Assembly (NCBI GenBank): GCA_963693315.1
Contig: OY856186.1
Coordinates: 283,975,792 to 284,039,791 of the forward strand
DNA length: 64,000 bases
From: Diogma glabrata
Taxonomy: Eukaryota; Arthropoda; Insecta; Diptera; Cylindrotomidae
Direction of reading: 5' to 3'
Part shown: positions 44,597 to 56,420 of the stretch, in pieces
Layout: every line of letters begins with the position of its first letter
Numbering within the stretch: the stretch's first letter is position 1
The notes under the pieces: generated by a model
Told to the model about the DNA's origin: nothing
The model's database searches: none
Seen by the model: the letters and a program-made list of their open reading frames with translations, nothing else
Program-made: the position numbers and the translations under genes

Positions 44597-45613
44597 ATGG
44601 ATTTACGAAATCTTGTCTCACAAAATGCAGCTAAGGCCATTGCCAACTTGCTGCCTATCAAATCCAAGGTCCGTTAAGACCAGGAATACAGCCTATTTAT
44701 AGAATGGAAGATCCGGAATAATATTGCAACTATAGATGAGACCGTCATGTTGGCGTACTTCCAAGAATTGGTATGTTCTTTAAAGTCGATATATATTGCA
44801 CTGTAAGCCGTATTTATATTCCTTTTTTTATTTTTAGTCTGAAAAGTTTGCCCCTAATTCACTCTGGACAAAATACTCGATGCTGAAAACCAGTTTATTA
44901 GTTAATGCCAATGTCGATCTTACAAAATTCAGCCGCATCATTGCCTTTCTCAAAACGAAGTCGAAAAACTACGTAGCAAAAAAATCCAAAGTGTTAGAGC
45001 CGGACCATATCCAATGTTTCATTCAAGATGCCCCTGATAGTGACCTTCTGCACAAAGTAGATATTTTAATGGGTGTGTTTGGGGCCTTGCGGAGGGATGA
45101 GTTGACGAAGGTGTCAATAGACGACATTGAAGACAAGGGTTCCTGTGTAGTTGTTAAGATACCTTCCACCAAAACTGGCCCCTCGTCAGGGTTTAGTATT
45201 ATAAACGAGGATAAAATCAGGGCCTGACAAATAATCAAAAAATATATGTCTATAAGGGGAGAAAAGGCTTCCAAACGTTTTTTTTTTCTAAATTATAAGA
45301 ACGGAAAATGTACTGATCAGCCCGTGGAAAGAAAACCTTAAACAATGTTCCAGCAACTGTGGCAAAGTTTTTGAAATTAAAAGATTGGAAAGGATATACT
45401 GGACATTGCCTAAGAAGAACATCGGTCACTCTATTGGTTGGAGCAGGGGCATCTTTCGAAACGTTGAAGATGCATGGGAAGTGGAAGAGCTCTTCAGTGT
45501 CAGAAGCATATGTAGAAGAGAGTGTTGCATTTTCACACAATAATTTTAATTATTGCAACTTTAATTTTTATAAACTAATGTTAAATAAAATAATTTATAA
45601 TAATTTATTGTAA
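44597..45613 (+). pseudogene. Tyrosine recombinase, second copy, broken
   Basis: It starts MDLRNLVSQNAAKAIANLLP and has a stop after IKSKVR, then FIEWKIRN and MLAYFQEL. A GTATGT...TTTTTAG intron (44771-44837) follows, then SEKFAPNSLWTKYSMLKT and VDLTKFSRIIAFLKTKSKNY. Catalytic residues kept: Arg in GALRRDELT, Lys in PSTKTGPS, His and Arg in GHCLRRTS, the second His in MHGKWKSS and the Tyr in SEAYVEE. A stop at 45225-45227 and a frame change before 45359 separate the two halves. Same family as 9438-10601, with the same intron position. Inactive as it stands. Confidence 0.85.
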
Positions 45614-45618
45614 TAGTT

Positions 45619-45656
45619 ATTTTGGTGTCCCTTTAAATACGTTGCTATGAAAATGT
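45619..45656 (+). repeat. Direct repeat flanking recombinase 2, right copy
   Basis: It reads attttggtgtccctttaaat then acgttgctat, the partner of 44392-44429. Confidence 0.7.
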
Positions 45657-46025
45657 TTACATAGCAACGGGCCGTTATGAGGGCCGTTATGGCTAAATAA
45701 CAACCGGCATTTATGAGGTGATATGACGTTCATAACATTATTCAAATCGAAGCTGGTTATGAAAAATAACATTCTAATGAAAAATAAATTAATATTTTCA
45801 ACGAATAAATAAAAAATTTTTAAATACTGGTTTTTCTTTGATTTTAATAAATATCAAATCCTATTAAAACTGTCCGTTCAGCAGATAAATTTATATAAAA
45901 AAATCATGTATGAAACTTCATCAACTATTTTCATAAGTTTACAAAAAAATTATGGAACAGAAAGCTTTTTATGTTAAATTTAAAAGAAGAAAACTTTAGT
46001 TTTTACTGTAGCATAATTATGATTA

Positions 46026-46465
46026 CTAGGAAGGCCCGGCGTGCTTCGCTACGCTTATAAATAAAGTTTTTGCGTAGACATTTTGTTGACGTAGAAGCAA
46101 TGATTTCAAAAAGTGGTAATGAGAAATGCTAGCATATAATTTTTAATTTTTCTTTTTAAATATATGAATGAAAAATAATCAGAACTCTAGCTGATCAGTT
46201 CGGATATATGAAAAATTAGCGATCAAATAAGTTTTCAAGTAAGCTTATTTTATCTCTAACTTATTTGATCGCTAATTTTTCATATATCCGAACTGATCAG
46301 CTAGAGTTCTGATTATTTTTCATTCATATATTTAAAAAGAAAAATTAAAAATTATATGCTAGCTATTCTCGTTACCACTTTTTGAAATCATTGCTTCTAC
46401 GTCAACAAAATGTCTACGCAAAAACTTTATTTATAAGCGTAGCGAAGCACGCCGGGCCTTCCTAG
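46026..46465. mobile_element. 440-bp palindromic element, Harbinger-type target duplication
   Basis: A near-perfect palindrome from ctaggaaggcccggcgtgct to agcacgccgggccttcctag. The arms pair over about 210 bp to a centre near 46245 (aagttttcaagtaagctt). Flanks are TTA at 46023-46025 and 46466-46468, the target duplication favoured by PIF/Harbinger. It inserted into the helicase part of the Helitron relic, so it is younger. No coding content. Confidence 0.88.
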
Positions 46466-46468
46466 TTA

Positions 46469-48055
46469 ATTTTAAAGCATGAATAGAACACATTGAAATT
46501 TCATCTATAATAATGATTGATGCATTATTAATATATGTGCCATGTACACTGTTTGGAGTTATATTTGGCATTGAATTCTCTAATAATGGAATTGGTAATT
46601 TGAAAACATTATGCAAAGTTCGCCCCCCAATCAAAAGAGTTGATGCAATACCACTGAAGGCAGTTACAATACACGAAAGATTTAGTGAATTAAATTTATG
46701 AATGATTGCCGTTTGAACAAAAGTTTTGCCACAACCTGCATGAGCTGTCAAGAAAAAAAGCTAAAGCATTCGGAGGAACATTCAAACCACAGATAAATGC
46801 AAATAATTGACGAAACTGTTTTGGTGATTGAATTTCTGAAGCTTCAAGTAAACATTCACGCTATTCATTATCATTTGTTGCAATACCTCGAGCTTCACAT
46901 GCTGCAACAAAAGTAGGGTAGGGTACACCTTCATACATACGTAGATCAAAAAAAGATTTTGGACCACGAACATGCAACAGAAGTAAACGCATATGAAACA
47001 ATTCTATATCTTTTGGAGTAACCATATATAATCGAGCAACAACTTTATCAGCCCCACGTTGTCTTCTTTTCCACGATTTACTTTGGTCATACCAAACATA
47101 ATTAATTCTGTATACAAAAACTCATTAGCTAAATTATCAATGGAATTCAAATGGAAAAATGCTAACAATTTTGTTCTTGATACATTTGCGACTGTGCCAG
47201 CCACATTACCATTCCTGATATAAACATTTTGTCTATTAGGCAAATGACAATCAAGTCGAATAATTGTATGAGATTGAAAATGCATTGGAAATTCAAATAT
47301 GCGCCAAGCAGCTTCAGTCGAACCAACATACCGTCCATTCAAAAAATCTTGAATTTCATTTCCCACAATCGCATCATCATTATTCACTGCATTCTCTCCA
47401 TTCACTCTCAATTCAACATTGGCAGAATCATACTCTTTATATACATACTTGTAAACATATTTCACACTTTTAACAGTCGTACATATTTCCACGTTAATAT
47501 GACAATTGAATTTTGCAAGAAGATAAATATTATACGGAACAACATATCTATTATCAAGAGATGCACCACGTACATCAACACTCATACCATTATCACGTCG
47601 ACGGTACAAAGGATAACCATTCACATATTCTTTAATATTTTCAGAAAAAGGTTTTGGAAAATTATTACTACATTTACCACTCTCATACAAACAGAATTGG
47701 GATTTAGAGCACCACATGGTTCATGCATCATATGACGTTTCACATATTCATGTAATTTAGGAAAAAGAATGGGATCAGGGATTTCAGTACATACAAATTT
47801 ATTAATCATTTCATTTCCATCAATTCTATCTTCATCTGACAAATTTAACAAAATTCATCATTTTTAAAAATAGCAACCACATCAGTTTGAACAGCATCAT
47901 TAAAACGACGAATATCACATTCTCTGTTAACTTTTATAACCATTGACACATCAGCAGTAACATTCTCAGGTCTTTCACAAAATTCATGCATTGATTTAAA
48001 AGAACGAACAAAAGGATTCACACGATCTAACTCAAAACCTATCTTACGCATAAGA
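46469..48055 (-). pseudogene. Helitron Rep/helicase relic
   Basis: In gene order (minus strand): NPFVRSFKSMHEF and DIRRFNDAVQTDVVAIF (47850-48051), the N-terminal Helitron region. Next come DEDRIDGNEMINKFVCTEIP, DPILFPKLHEYVKRHMMHEP and CGALNPNSVC (47700-47840), the zinc-rich region after the HUH nuclease. Then KYVYKYVYKEYDSAN, AAWRIFEFPMHFQSHTIIRL and LPNRQNVY (47004-47717). The Pif1-like helicase start shows Walker A in AHAGCGKTF and IIDEISMCS (46466-46751). Rolling-circle Helitrons need an HUH nuclease with an H-x-H block; the part that should hold it, between VVAIF and DEDRID, is deleted at about 47850. Frame changes occur throughout, and the helicase is cut by the palindrome at 46026-46465. 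Confidence 0.9.
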
Positions 48056-48965
48056 AAAAATTCGAAATGAAATTTAAAACATAGAAAAACAATATGTACG
48101 TTTATTCACATTCAAAGAAATAAATATACTAACAGCTGAGAAAAAATTAAATATAAAAAAGAATAACAAAATAAAGTTTTAAGTTTCGTTTTTGTTGTTC
48201 GTTTTTCGATAGCAAATATATTTTTATATGTATGTAAACTTATAATGCATATGTATAGAAAAAGTTTTCCGTATATAATAACTTTTTTATTTATGATCCG
48301 ATTTGTTTGAATCCGGATCCGAATATAGGTTACACTAATATCAGTTAGCTGTGAAAATTTCAAATGAATCCATCTGCGAATAAAAAAGCCTAATGCTCCA
48401 CAAAGTTTTAATCTAGCGTATTAATATATAAAAAAAATAAAATAAGATGAGTTTTTAGTTGGTTTTATATATCTTTATGTTAAGAGAAAATTTTAATGAA
48501 GAAACTTTTAAATATGATTTTCGTCGCCCTTTATACTAAGTGCAATATGGTTGTTTTTTAAATATCACTGTTGTTTGTGGACATGACACAAGGCTTGTTG
48601 ATAGGGTTTAAAGGTTTAAAAAAAGCGTTTTCAACACCTCTTTCATAATAAAAAATAGACAGATTCGTCATAGGGACACTGCCGTTGGGTCAGTAGTTGC
48701 TATTTCAGAAATTGATAATAAATTCAACAAAAGTGGTATTTTAGGGGAAATCTTGAAATATAAAAAAAGGCTTTTGGCCTGAATGATCTAAAACGTCAAG
48801 AAATGTTGTTCAAATCTATTGAGTGGGATTTTTTTTTATCAATTAGTTAGACATGTTTAGCACACTAAATATGATATATCCATTATTCAGACTCTTTGAG
48901 TATCCGAAGATACCATGTCAACTATAAAGGAAGGAATGAGGATATAGGGATAACTATATACTAAT
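48056..48965. other. Unassigned AT-rich region
   Basis: No recognised domain. The 83-codon minus frame at 48112-48363 has no family signature. The end of this stretch leads into the 5' region of a LINE. Confidence 0.4.
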
Positions 48966-49185
48966 TGTTTTGGGTAGCGAAATTCGACGTCCACGCCGTG
49001 CTGCCTGGGTAATGCCGACAGAATCAGGTTGGTGTATCGGAGACAAGCAGGGCAAAGACGGCTTAGTCAATGACGCTATATCATGGCAAATTGGTGCCTT
49101 TTAAGTCTGTTCTCCATGTTAGGGGCGACTGGGAGCGGGCGTCTGTCTTGGATCCAGCGGCTCGCTGTATAAACGTGTAAAAAGG
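48966..49185 (+). other. Probable 5' untranslated region of LINE 1
   Basis: This stretch is clearly GC-richer than its surroundings (gtgctgcctgggtaatgccg, gggcgactgggagcgggcg) and leads without a gap into the endonuclease frame. GC-rich 5' leaders are usual for non-LTR elements. The exact 5' end is not determined. Confidence 0.5.
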
Positions 49186-50936
49186 TTGTTTCTGGTAACC
49201 TTAAGATGCAGAACGGACCCATTCACGACAATTTGGGTTGGGCCTAAGGTTAACAACCTAACCCCGGAGAAAAACTATTTTGTTAAATTTGGAAATCAGA
49301 GAAAGAATAACAGAACCGGACAAAACAACAGAATTTTACCTGGACGTGAAAAAGGACCAGACTACCGAATCGGAACGTGGAATGTGCGTAGCCTGAGCGC
49401 CCTTGATGCTTTTATAAGTCTAGAAACAGAGGCTGAAAGGTATAAGGTGGATATCATAGCTCTGCAAGAAATTAGACAGCCAATAATCGGAAAACAAGAT
49501 TTGGATAGTCACTCTTTATACTGTAGTGGTCATCCTTCTCGAAGAAAATTTGGAATTGGTTTTCTTGTGGGTGCACGAATACAAGAAGCCGTGGAGAAAT
49601 TCTTCCCGGTCAATGAGAGGATCTGCTATCTAAGGGTACGCGGTACATACAACAATATTTCTCTTATTGCCGTGCATGCACTTACTGAAGCTAAAACCAT
49701 CGACGAGAAGGATAATTTCTACATAGCATTGGAAGATGTTATGAAACAAACACCAACACGTGACTTCATTATGGTTCTTGGTGACTTTAATGGGCAGGTT
49801 GGAAGAGATATCTCTTATAGAAATGTGGTGGGTCCCAACAGCCTGCATTTGAACTCGAATGATAATGCTTAGAGAATGACTGAGTTTACATTATCAAATA
49901 ATTTGAGAATTGCCAGTACTTTCTTCCCGCATCGATCGATTCATAAGCAGACTTGGGTCTCACCAAATGGAAACACTCGTAATCAAATTAAGCACGTACT
50001 GGTAACAGCACGTTTCTTTTCGAGTGTTCTGGATGTGCGATCCTTTAGTGGTGCATACATTGGAAGTGATCACTTCCTTGTATGTGCTAAAATAACGTTC
50101 CACTTCCCAAGCCCAAGCATTCCGAAAATCAATCAACGGAAACGTTTTACACATCTCATCACTAAAGAATGCTGAAACGGAAGAGAGATATCAAATCCAC
50201 ATTAGTGAAACGTTGGAGAATTCAGAAATCATTAATGGAGACGTCGATAAGTCAAGGTATTTACTCAGAGATGCTGTCTTAAGCGCTGGTGAGGGAATAC
50301 TTGGACGACCACAAAACCACTCCCAGAAGCCATGGATGGATCAAACACATCTTGACGTTATTCAATTCAAAAGAGATTGTTATCTAAAATGTCTACAAGG
50401 ATGCAATACCAGGTCCACGAAGGAGAACTATAAACTGTGGCAAGATGTTGTAACATCACTTTTGACGATTCTATCGTATTTTACGCTAATCGGTATGCTG
50501 TAATACAAAACGACTGTCGTAAATACGATAATCGACAGTCGTTTTGTGTTACAGCATACCGATTAGCGTAAAATACGATAGAATCGTCAAAAAAGATGTT
50601 ACAACATCTTGCCGCTGGCAAGACAAGCCGTTACAAAGCTATGTAGACGAACGAAGAGAGAATGGTGGAAGAGAAAGTGTGAGGAGATTGCAAGCTTCAA
50701 TAAGGAACATCAATCGCGTAACTTCTTTCAACAGGTTAAAACCTTAAGGAAAGGACCTCAAACTAGATCGACTGTTATTCAAAACGAAGATGGGGAGCTA
50801 CAAGTAGACCTTAAAAATATTTTAGATACTTGGGCCGCTTATTTTGAGAAACTTCTCAACTTAAGTGACCAGCAACAAGTCGGACGACGAGCAAAGCTTA
50901 TTCGTGCGTCAAAGGTACTTGCTTTTTAGAAGGGCC
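49186..50936 (+). pseudogene. APE-type non-LTR retrotransposon, endonuclease part (LINE 1)
   Basis: The apurinic-type endonuclease of an RTE/Jockey-like LINE is recognisable: YRIGTWNVRSL (Asn), VDIIALQEIRQ (Glu), MVLGDFNGQVG (Asp, Asn), NQIKHVLVTA and YIGSDHFLV (Asp, His). In the NQIKHVL block the usual Asp is Lys, which would impair cleavage. A stop lies at 49870-49872, within the domain. The linker (50213-50450: SRYLLRDAVLSAGEGILGRP, PWMDQTHLDVIQFKRDCYLK) is interrupted by a palindrome (50438-50627) and resumes at 50609 with TKREWWKRKCEEIASFNKEH and TWAAYFEKLLN. Translation ends before the reverse transcriptase, so the element is 3'-truncated. Dead copy. Confidence 0.85.
50438..50627. mobile_element. 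190-bp palindrome inserted in LINE 1
   Basis: Arms ggcaagatgttgtaacatc ... and gatgttacaacatcttgcc pair almost perfectly to a centre near 50532 (gtaaatacgataatcgac). It splits the LINE linker coding sequence. The outermost arm bases include the LINE word ggcaaga, which also recurs just past the right edge (ctggcaagac), so target duplication and terminus cannot be told apart. Confidence 0.85.
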
Positions 50937-52430
50937 CGAACTCCGACAAAAATGAAAATATTATATAGCCGAAAAACAATTTTTAACTAAAACTAAAGTA
51001 TATGTGGATTTGATCTTCCGCACTAAATCTTATCATTAATAAAATACACGATGGTTAAATTAATTTGGCCTCAAGGTTTAAATTTATTAGAAGTTTTTCT
51101 TTTCCAAGATGGGTCATATAATAGATGCCACATATGTGATTACAAATATAAGGAAACGAAAAAAGGTTGTCAATTTTGCATAGTACGATTTTAAAAAAAC
51201 TAACAGTAACCAAAAAATCAAAGTATTGAGATGAAATTTAAATTAATTGCTTTACGGAGGACTTGAAAAAACAACATGAATTAATCCTGTTTTGACCGCT
51301 TGTATTGGCAACTTGTTATTGAGCACCACCCCATGATAAATATTTATTTTTCTCTCACAAAAACAAAACAATTAACAAAAACCATTCGCGCTTTGAATTT
51401 CTAATATGGAGAATATATTACACGACTTAGTAAATTTTTTCCAAATTAAAAACTTTAGTTTCAGCTTCCTCAGGAACAAAAGTTAATTCTGTTTGTAAAT
51501 ATGAATCCCCGATTCCTTTAACTTATACATCGCAAGTAGAAAACCAAACTTAAAGCATATTGGGTTCCGTCATGGTTTTGATGTAGTTAGTTAGTTTATA
51601 AGATAAAATAAAAAATACAAATTACTGAAAATGTGATTCGTCGAGGGTATATGTAAATGCCTACATTGTTTGCCTGTGATCGTTTGAATAAACAAACCTT
51701 TTTCTAAGTAGTTCCTTTTCAAAATTTTACCAAAAGGAGAAAAAATTGAACTAGATTGGTTAGTTTAGAGCTCCAAAAAATATCCATTTTATTGCCTACC
51801 GTGGCGATTATTTATCACGAATATTAAGTAAAATTGTTCTCCTCTATGTCGTCCTCAAGGATATTATTAAGATAAATTATACGACATATTACCGGCTTAT
51901 AATTATTTCGCGATCAAAACGAAGGCTAAGCAAACATATGGAATTCATTCAAACATTTTAAAAAGAATTTTGGATACTATTTTGTTTTTAGGCGAAAGAA
52001 GGAGGAAAGGGCTTTGAGGAAAGACACGGTTGGGTTAGGTTTATGAAACTAATAACGGTATCTTCTTGGGAATTTAGGAGATTCACTGTGATCCTTTGCT
52101 ACGTTATCATTTAGAAAAAGTAAGAATTTCCAAGCAAGCTTGGTATCGTTAACAAGTCCATTATTTATTATCGGAAATCTAAAATGAGCTCATTCAATTA
52201 TGTGCAAGCCATGTAGAATTAGTAATTCAAGCTGAACGGAGGACAAGGTTAAACTAATGCAAGCAACATCAAAAATGAAAACAAGAATACAAAGAGATTT
52301 GTAGAGAAAATCTAAATGCTGTGTATTTCCCATGTGGAGCTCACACTCTCCATCTCTGTGGAGTTGATTATGCCGAATGATGTTCAAATGAGGTTACATT
52401 TGTTGGAATGATTTAATAAATGCTATAACT
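50937..52430. other. AT-rich region, no gene seen
   Basis: After the LINE frame ends there is no further reverse transcriptase signal. No array or inverted repeat was found. The minus frame at 52190-52387 is unsupported. Confidence 0.4.
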
Positions 52431-53340
52431 TATTTAGCAGCAGCCCTCAAAAATGAGCAATTTTATTACATCTTTTGCAAAACGAGTTCCAGTACTAAAA
52501 ATATGGCTGAAGATCTTAAAGGTCTTAATTTAAAAGTCGAAACTTATCTAGACATCAACGGAATTAAAAAAGTACAAAAGTAAATTTCCCTGAAGATTAA
52601 TGCCATCAATATGGCTTAAAATATTGAAAGGTGTCCATGACAGAAACATCATCATTCAAACAAAACAAACAACAATAGATGTTGAGGTTTGCAATCTTGA
52701 TAGTCTTCTCGCAGAATTGCAGATTCTAAGAAATCAATGTGACGTCATCTTGCGGGAAAGTAAATGGTGACAAATTGTTTAAATATTTCTTCTTCATTGT
52801 GAATAAGCACAAAAAGAAAACGGTTCAGAACCGTTTCGGGAAATGGAAATGAAGATCCAGAAAACATCCGCAATTATGACCAAGAAACAGAATTCAAAAG
52901 AAACACAATTTTAGTTTTTGCAGATTTAGTAATACCAAGCGTAATGTTTAAATTCGAAGAAAAGAGGAGGAAATAATAACATGTACACAGCGATTCATTG
53001 CAATATACAAAACAGATATTTCAGAAGAGTTGGCAAATGAGGTAATTCACCTCAAATCAAACACATATATTCAGAACATTTCGAAGAAAATTTTTCGCTC
53101 TAGATTTATTGAATGCAATTGCCATTAAAAAAATTGATACCATTTTTCCAGCACCAGTGCCGAACAGAACGTTCGTTAGAGTATTATCACGAATCAAAAA
53201 TTTTCACTGATCTTGTTTCTTTCAAGAGTGTGTGTTGCGATTCTGTACTAAGAATTAAAATTATCGAGGCAGTTAAAATTCGGTGACATTGTAGATGTTT
53301 TTGCAACAACCAAAGCACTGAAAGCTTAATTGTTATAAAA
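52431..53340 (+). pseudogene. Probable hAT (ZMYM1-like) transposase relic
   Basis: Scattered frames read DVEVCNLDSLLAELQILRNQ followed by CDVILRESKW (52683-52768), and SEELANEVIHLKSNTYIQN (about 53021-53080), which resemble the region before the dimerisation domain of ZMYM1-like hAT transposases. Stops and shifts are frequent, and the conserved C-terminal signature is not visible. The assignment is tentative; another TE protein is possible. Confidence 0.35.
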
Positions 53341-53439
53341 AGTAAGAACAACTCACAAAGTTCGAACTTAAAAAATTACGCTTGGAGGAGGGATTATGTC
53401 TTTTTATTTGTAATTTTTTGTTTTTTAATTTTTGATCTA

Positions 53440-53665
53440 CGGGTGTGACAACCTCGCGTTCCCCAGTCCCTGCTTTTGACATACGAGTTCACGTGAGATA
53501 TCACATATACTACTGGCAACAGCGGTGAAAATATTGAGTCATCACTAGCCAAGGTGATAGATTAGGGTGCTGGCCGATGAACTCTGTTCAGTCGACGGTA
53601 GCACCCTAAATCTTAACTATGAAATATTCCTTGACGATAGTACGTTATTGCTGTTGTTTGGTGGA
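53440..53665 (+). repeat. Dispersed repeat family R, copy c
   Basis: It shares gtgagatatcacatatacta, tcactagccaaggtgata, gccgatgaactctgttcagt and cgacggtagcaccctaaatc with copies a, b and d. Upstream it has gggtgtgacaacctcgcgtt and cagtccctgct, shared with copy d. Confidence 0.75.
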
Positions 53666-55430
53666 CCACTTCTTATATATGGTCTATTTTGACCCACCTT
53701 GTTGAGTCTCGATTCTCAGTACTTTGAATGTTCTTCTTTACTTTTTCCTTTGAGTTTTTCACCCATTCGTCACCCATTAAAATTTTTCGTGTTTGCAACT
53801 GCGACTTGTGTTTGGATGATGGTTCTGGACTTGCTTCTGTACTGCATAGTTTCTCTTCACTGCCAATATCTGTGGACCCCGGTTCAGGATCCAACATCAA
53901 AAATAAAAGACGAATCCCTTCACCTTTTTGAAGTTCATTCCCCAAAATGACTTCATCTATAATGTTTGCCACTAGCACCTCTTGGTGAAAGCAGTTATTC
54001 CCTAACTTTATTTCAGCGATTCTTATACCTACTATTTTAGCGCATTCTCTCGTTACTATTTGTAGTTTTCATTCATCTGATGATTCCAAAACGCCCCCAA
54101 TATAACATTAGCGAACGAAAGTTCGACCTGAACCTGTATCTTGTGTCATGAAGCAACTGTTACGTTTGATTTGTTCTACGATACACAAACTTTCATCATT
54201 TAGCTGCCATTTTCGATCGCTCGTGCCTCGCTTAAATTTTAAACTTTTGCTTGAGAGTAAACTATCTCATTAAACATTAATTGCTTAAACTAATATTTTA
54301 GTTGTGATATATTTTTTGACACTGTTAAATATGCTGGTATTTCCCTTTAAACATTTCACAATTTTATTAGCAATACTCCTTTTGTTAAAATTTTCAGGTT
54401 TCCCTTCTTACTAACACGTGAAGTGTTAAACATTAAATCTTTTAAAACTTTTTACATATATTAATATTATTGCTTCACACATTTCGAAATAAAAGTTTAA
54501 AGCTTAAACTTTATTTATTCTTTGATTGTTAATCCTATGTTTATTTTTGGTACTTTTTATAAAATAAAAAAATTAAGGAAATCTTGAGTATTATTTTGTT
54601 AAGAAATTGAAATCTGGAAACAATTCAAAGTATCTTTTAAAAGCGTTTTAAGAGTATGTGTATTATTTCTTAAATGTTATTATAAACACAGTAAGAACTT
54701 TCGTTAAAGAATTGAGATTATGTTTTAAGCTTGAGGTAATATTATTTTAAAATACAAACGTAGGTACTTAATTAAATTGAAATGAATTTAAATTAGTGCG
54801 AATGAAATAATTACTTGTTTTTTGTTTGCAGCCGTTTATTTTGCTTATCGTTTGACAAATGACAGTTTAATATTTAGTTTTCAGTTATGCAAAATCTTAA
54901 AGTACATATTGTACTTGCAAACGATTTTCGAAATTATTTGCTGTCGGATATGTAGCGGTTATCTCTACTTTACAAATTCGAAATGATTCGTTTTATTCAT
55001 TTTCAATCAGTAAACAAGTTTTTAAATTTCTCACAACATCATAGTCTACAAAATTTAAACATAGAATAATTAAATTACACAATTAAAAAATCAAATTGTA
55101 TGTAATACTAATAATCTTACAATTTTTATAAAAAAAAATTAAAGATGCTTTTCATGAACAAAAAATACCAATTATAATCCCGAATTTAATGCATTTTCTT
55201 CGAATAACATATTAAGATAAAACCATTTTTCATTTGCTTAACCTTCTCACTCCATGAAAACTCTCCAGTTTCATTTTAATTATTTTTTCAGTTTTGCGAG
55301 GAACGACTTAAAAAACAAAGTAACTGAAATGCAAATGGTCTAACGCTGGTGATTAGAATGATCCAGAATTTCTTGGTGGTATAAAAGTTTTGATGTAATA
55401 CAATTAATTAATGCCAGACTAATTTTATAT
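53666..55430. other. Unassigned region
   Basis: A 101-codon minus frame (53673-53978) has a charged C-terminal half (DEWVKNSKEKVKKN) but no recognised family, so I do not call it a gene. The rest is AT-rich with no arrays or palindromes. Confidence 0.4.
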
Positions 55431-55498
55431 GAAACCAACTAAACTAACAAAAGTTAGTTTAGTTGGTTTCCAAAAACTAACAAACCAACTAAACTAAC
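55431..55498. repeat. Perfect 18-bp-arm hairpin plus a third copy of one arm
   Basis: gaaaccaactaaactaac at 55431-55448 and its exact reverse complement at 55453-55470 are separated by 4 bp. A third copy of ccaactaaactaac lies at 55485-55498. Too small to be a typical terminator in this AT-rich eukaryotic setting; function unknown. Confidence 0.8.
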
Positions 55499-55825
55499 AT
55501 ATTTCCATGTACCACAATAATGTTCTTTTTTAATGAAAATTAAATCACTAAAAAGGAAAATAGATGTTTCGAAGAGGTTTAACCCGGTTAATGTGTGGTA
55601 AAATTCTCTTGGAAATAATAATGAAGGCATGAACAACAACAAATGCGCGAAGAAAGATAAAAAAGTATAAGTATTGGATGGATAAAATCAAATGTTTCTT
55701 TTTAGGTAGATTTCATATAAAAACCTATTGCAATGTCTGTCATCTCGGCATTTCAGAAACATTTTGATGCCAAACGACTATATATGTAAAGCGGAGACGG
55801 AAAAACAAACAAAAAAAAATATTAC

Positions 55826-56005
<180 letters not shown>

Positions 56006-56033
56006 CGATATGAGGTATAACGGAATTTAGCGG

Positions 56034-56420
56034 CACTCTCACGGTCACATTTTTCGACCTAGACCAAAAATTTTTCTGAGCGTATTGCGGCAAACAATTT
56101 CTTGGATAAGTTCGACAACTGGCCATATCCGGGTACAGGTTAAGAGTCTAGAGCCTTAAAACTGTCAAAAACAAAGCGTTATAACGGCCGTTTTGGTTTT
56201 AATATGTAAACAAAATTTATAACTATTAATTATTTGAACATATTTCTATCATTTTTTAAAAAGCCAGACATCTGCAATAAAAGGTTCTTTAGCTATCTGC
56301 AATAAACTGTGTGAATTACGCTAAAAATATTTTCTGGGAATGTTTGCGGCAAACAGTTTCCTGAATATGTTTGACAATTGGCCATATCGTGGTACAGGTT
56401 AAGTGCCTATGTAGTAAAAC
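56034..56420 (+). repeat. Direct repeat of an approximately 80-bp unit
   Basis: tgcggcaaacaatttcttgg ... aactggccatatccgggtac (56085-56145) recurs as tgcggcaaacagtttcctga ... aattggccatatcgtggtac (56345-56400), about 260 bp apart and both followed by aggttaag. Repeat of unknown class. Confidence 0.75.

Larger units (their letters stand above)
44190..45745 (+). mobile_element. Tyrosine-recombinase element 2 (degenerate)
   Basis: A broken recombinase gene (44597-45613) with an upstream GC-apex hairpin (44198-44317). Downstream, 45660-45740 has duplicated gggccgttatgagg/gggccgttatgg blocks and a weak inverted repeat ending gttcataac. A 38-bp direct repeat flanks the gene (44392-44429 and 45619-45656). 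The outer limits are approximate. Confidence 0.5.

Noticed and set aside
47229..47735. A 168-codon plus-strand frame
   Set aside because: Antisense of the Helitron Rep region, which shows clear family motifs on the minus strand.
53673..53978. A 101-codon minus-strand frame with a charged C-terminus
   Set aside because: No domain, no start context and competing frames on the other strand. It follows a dispersed repeat and is not supported as a gene.
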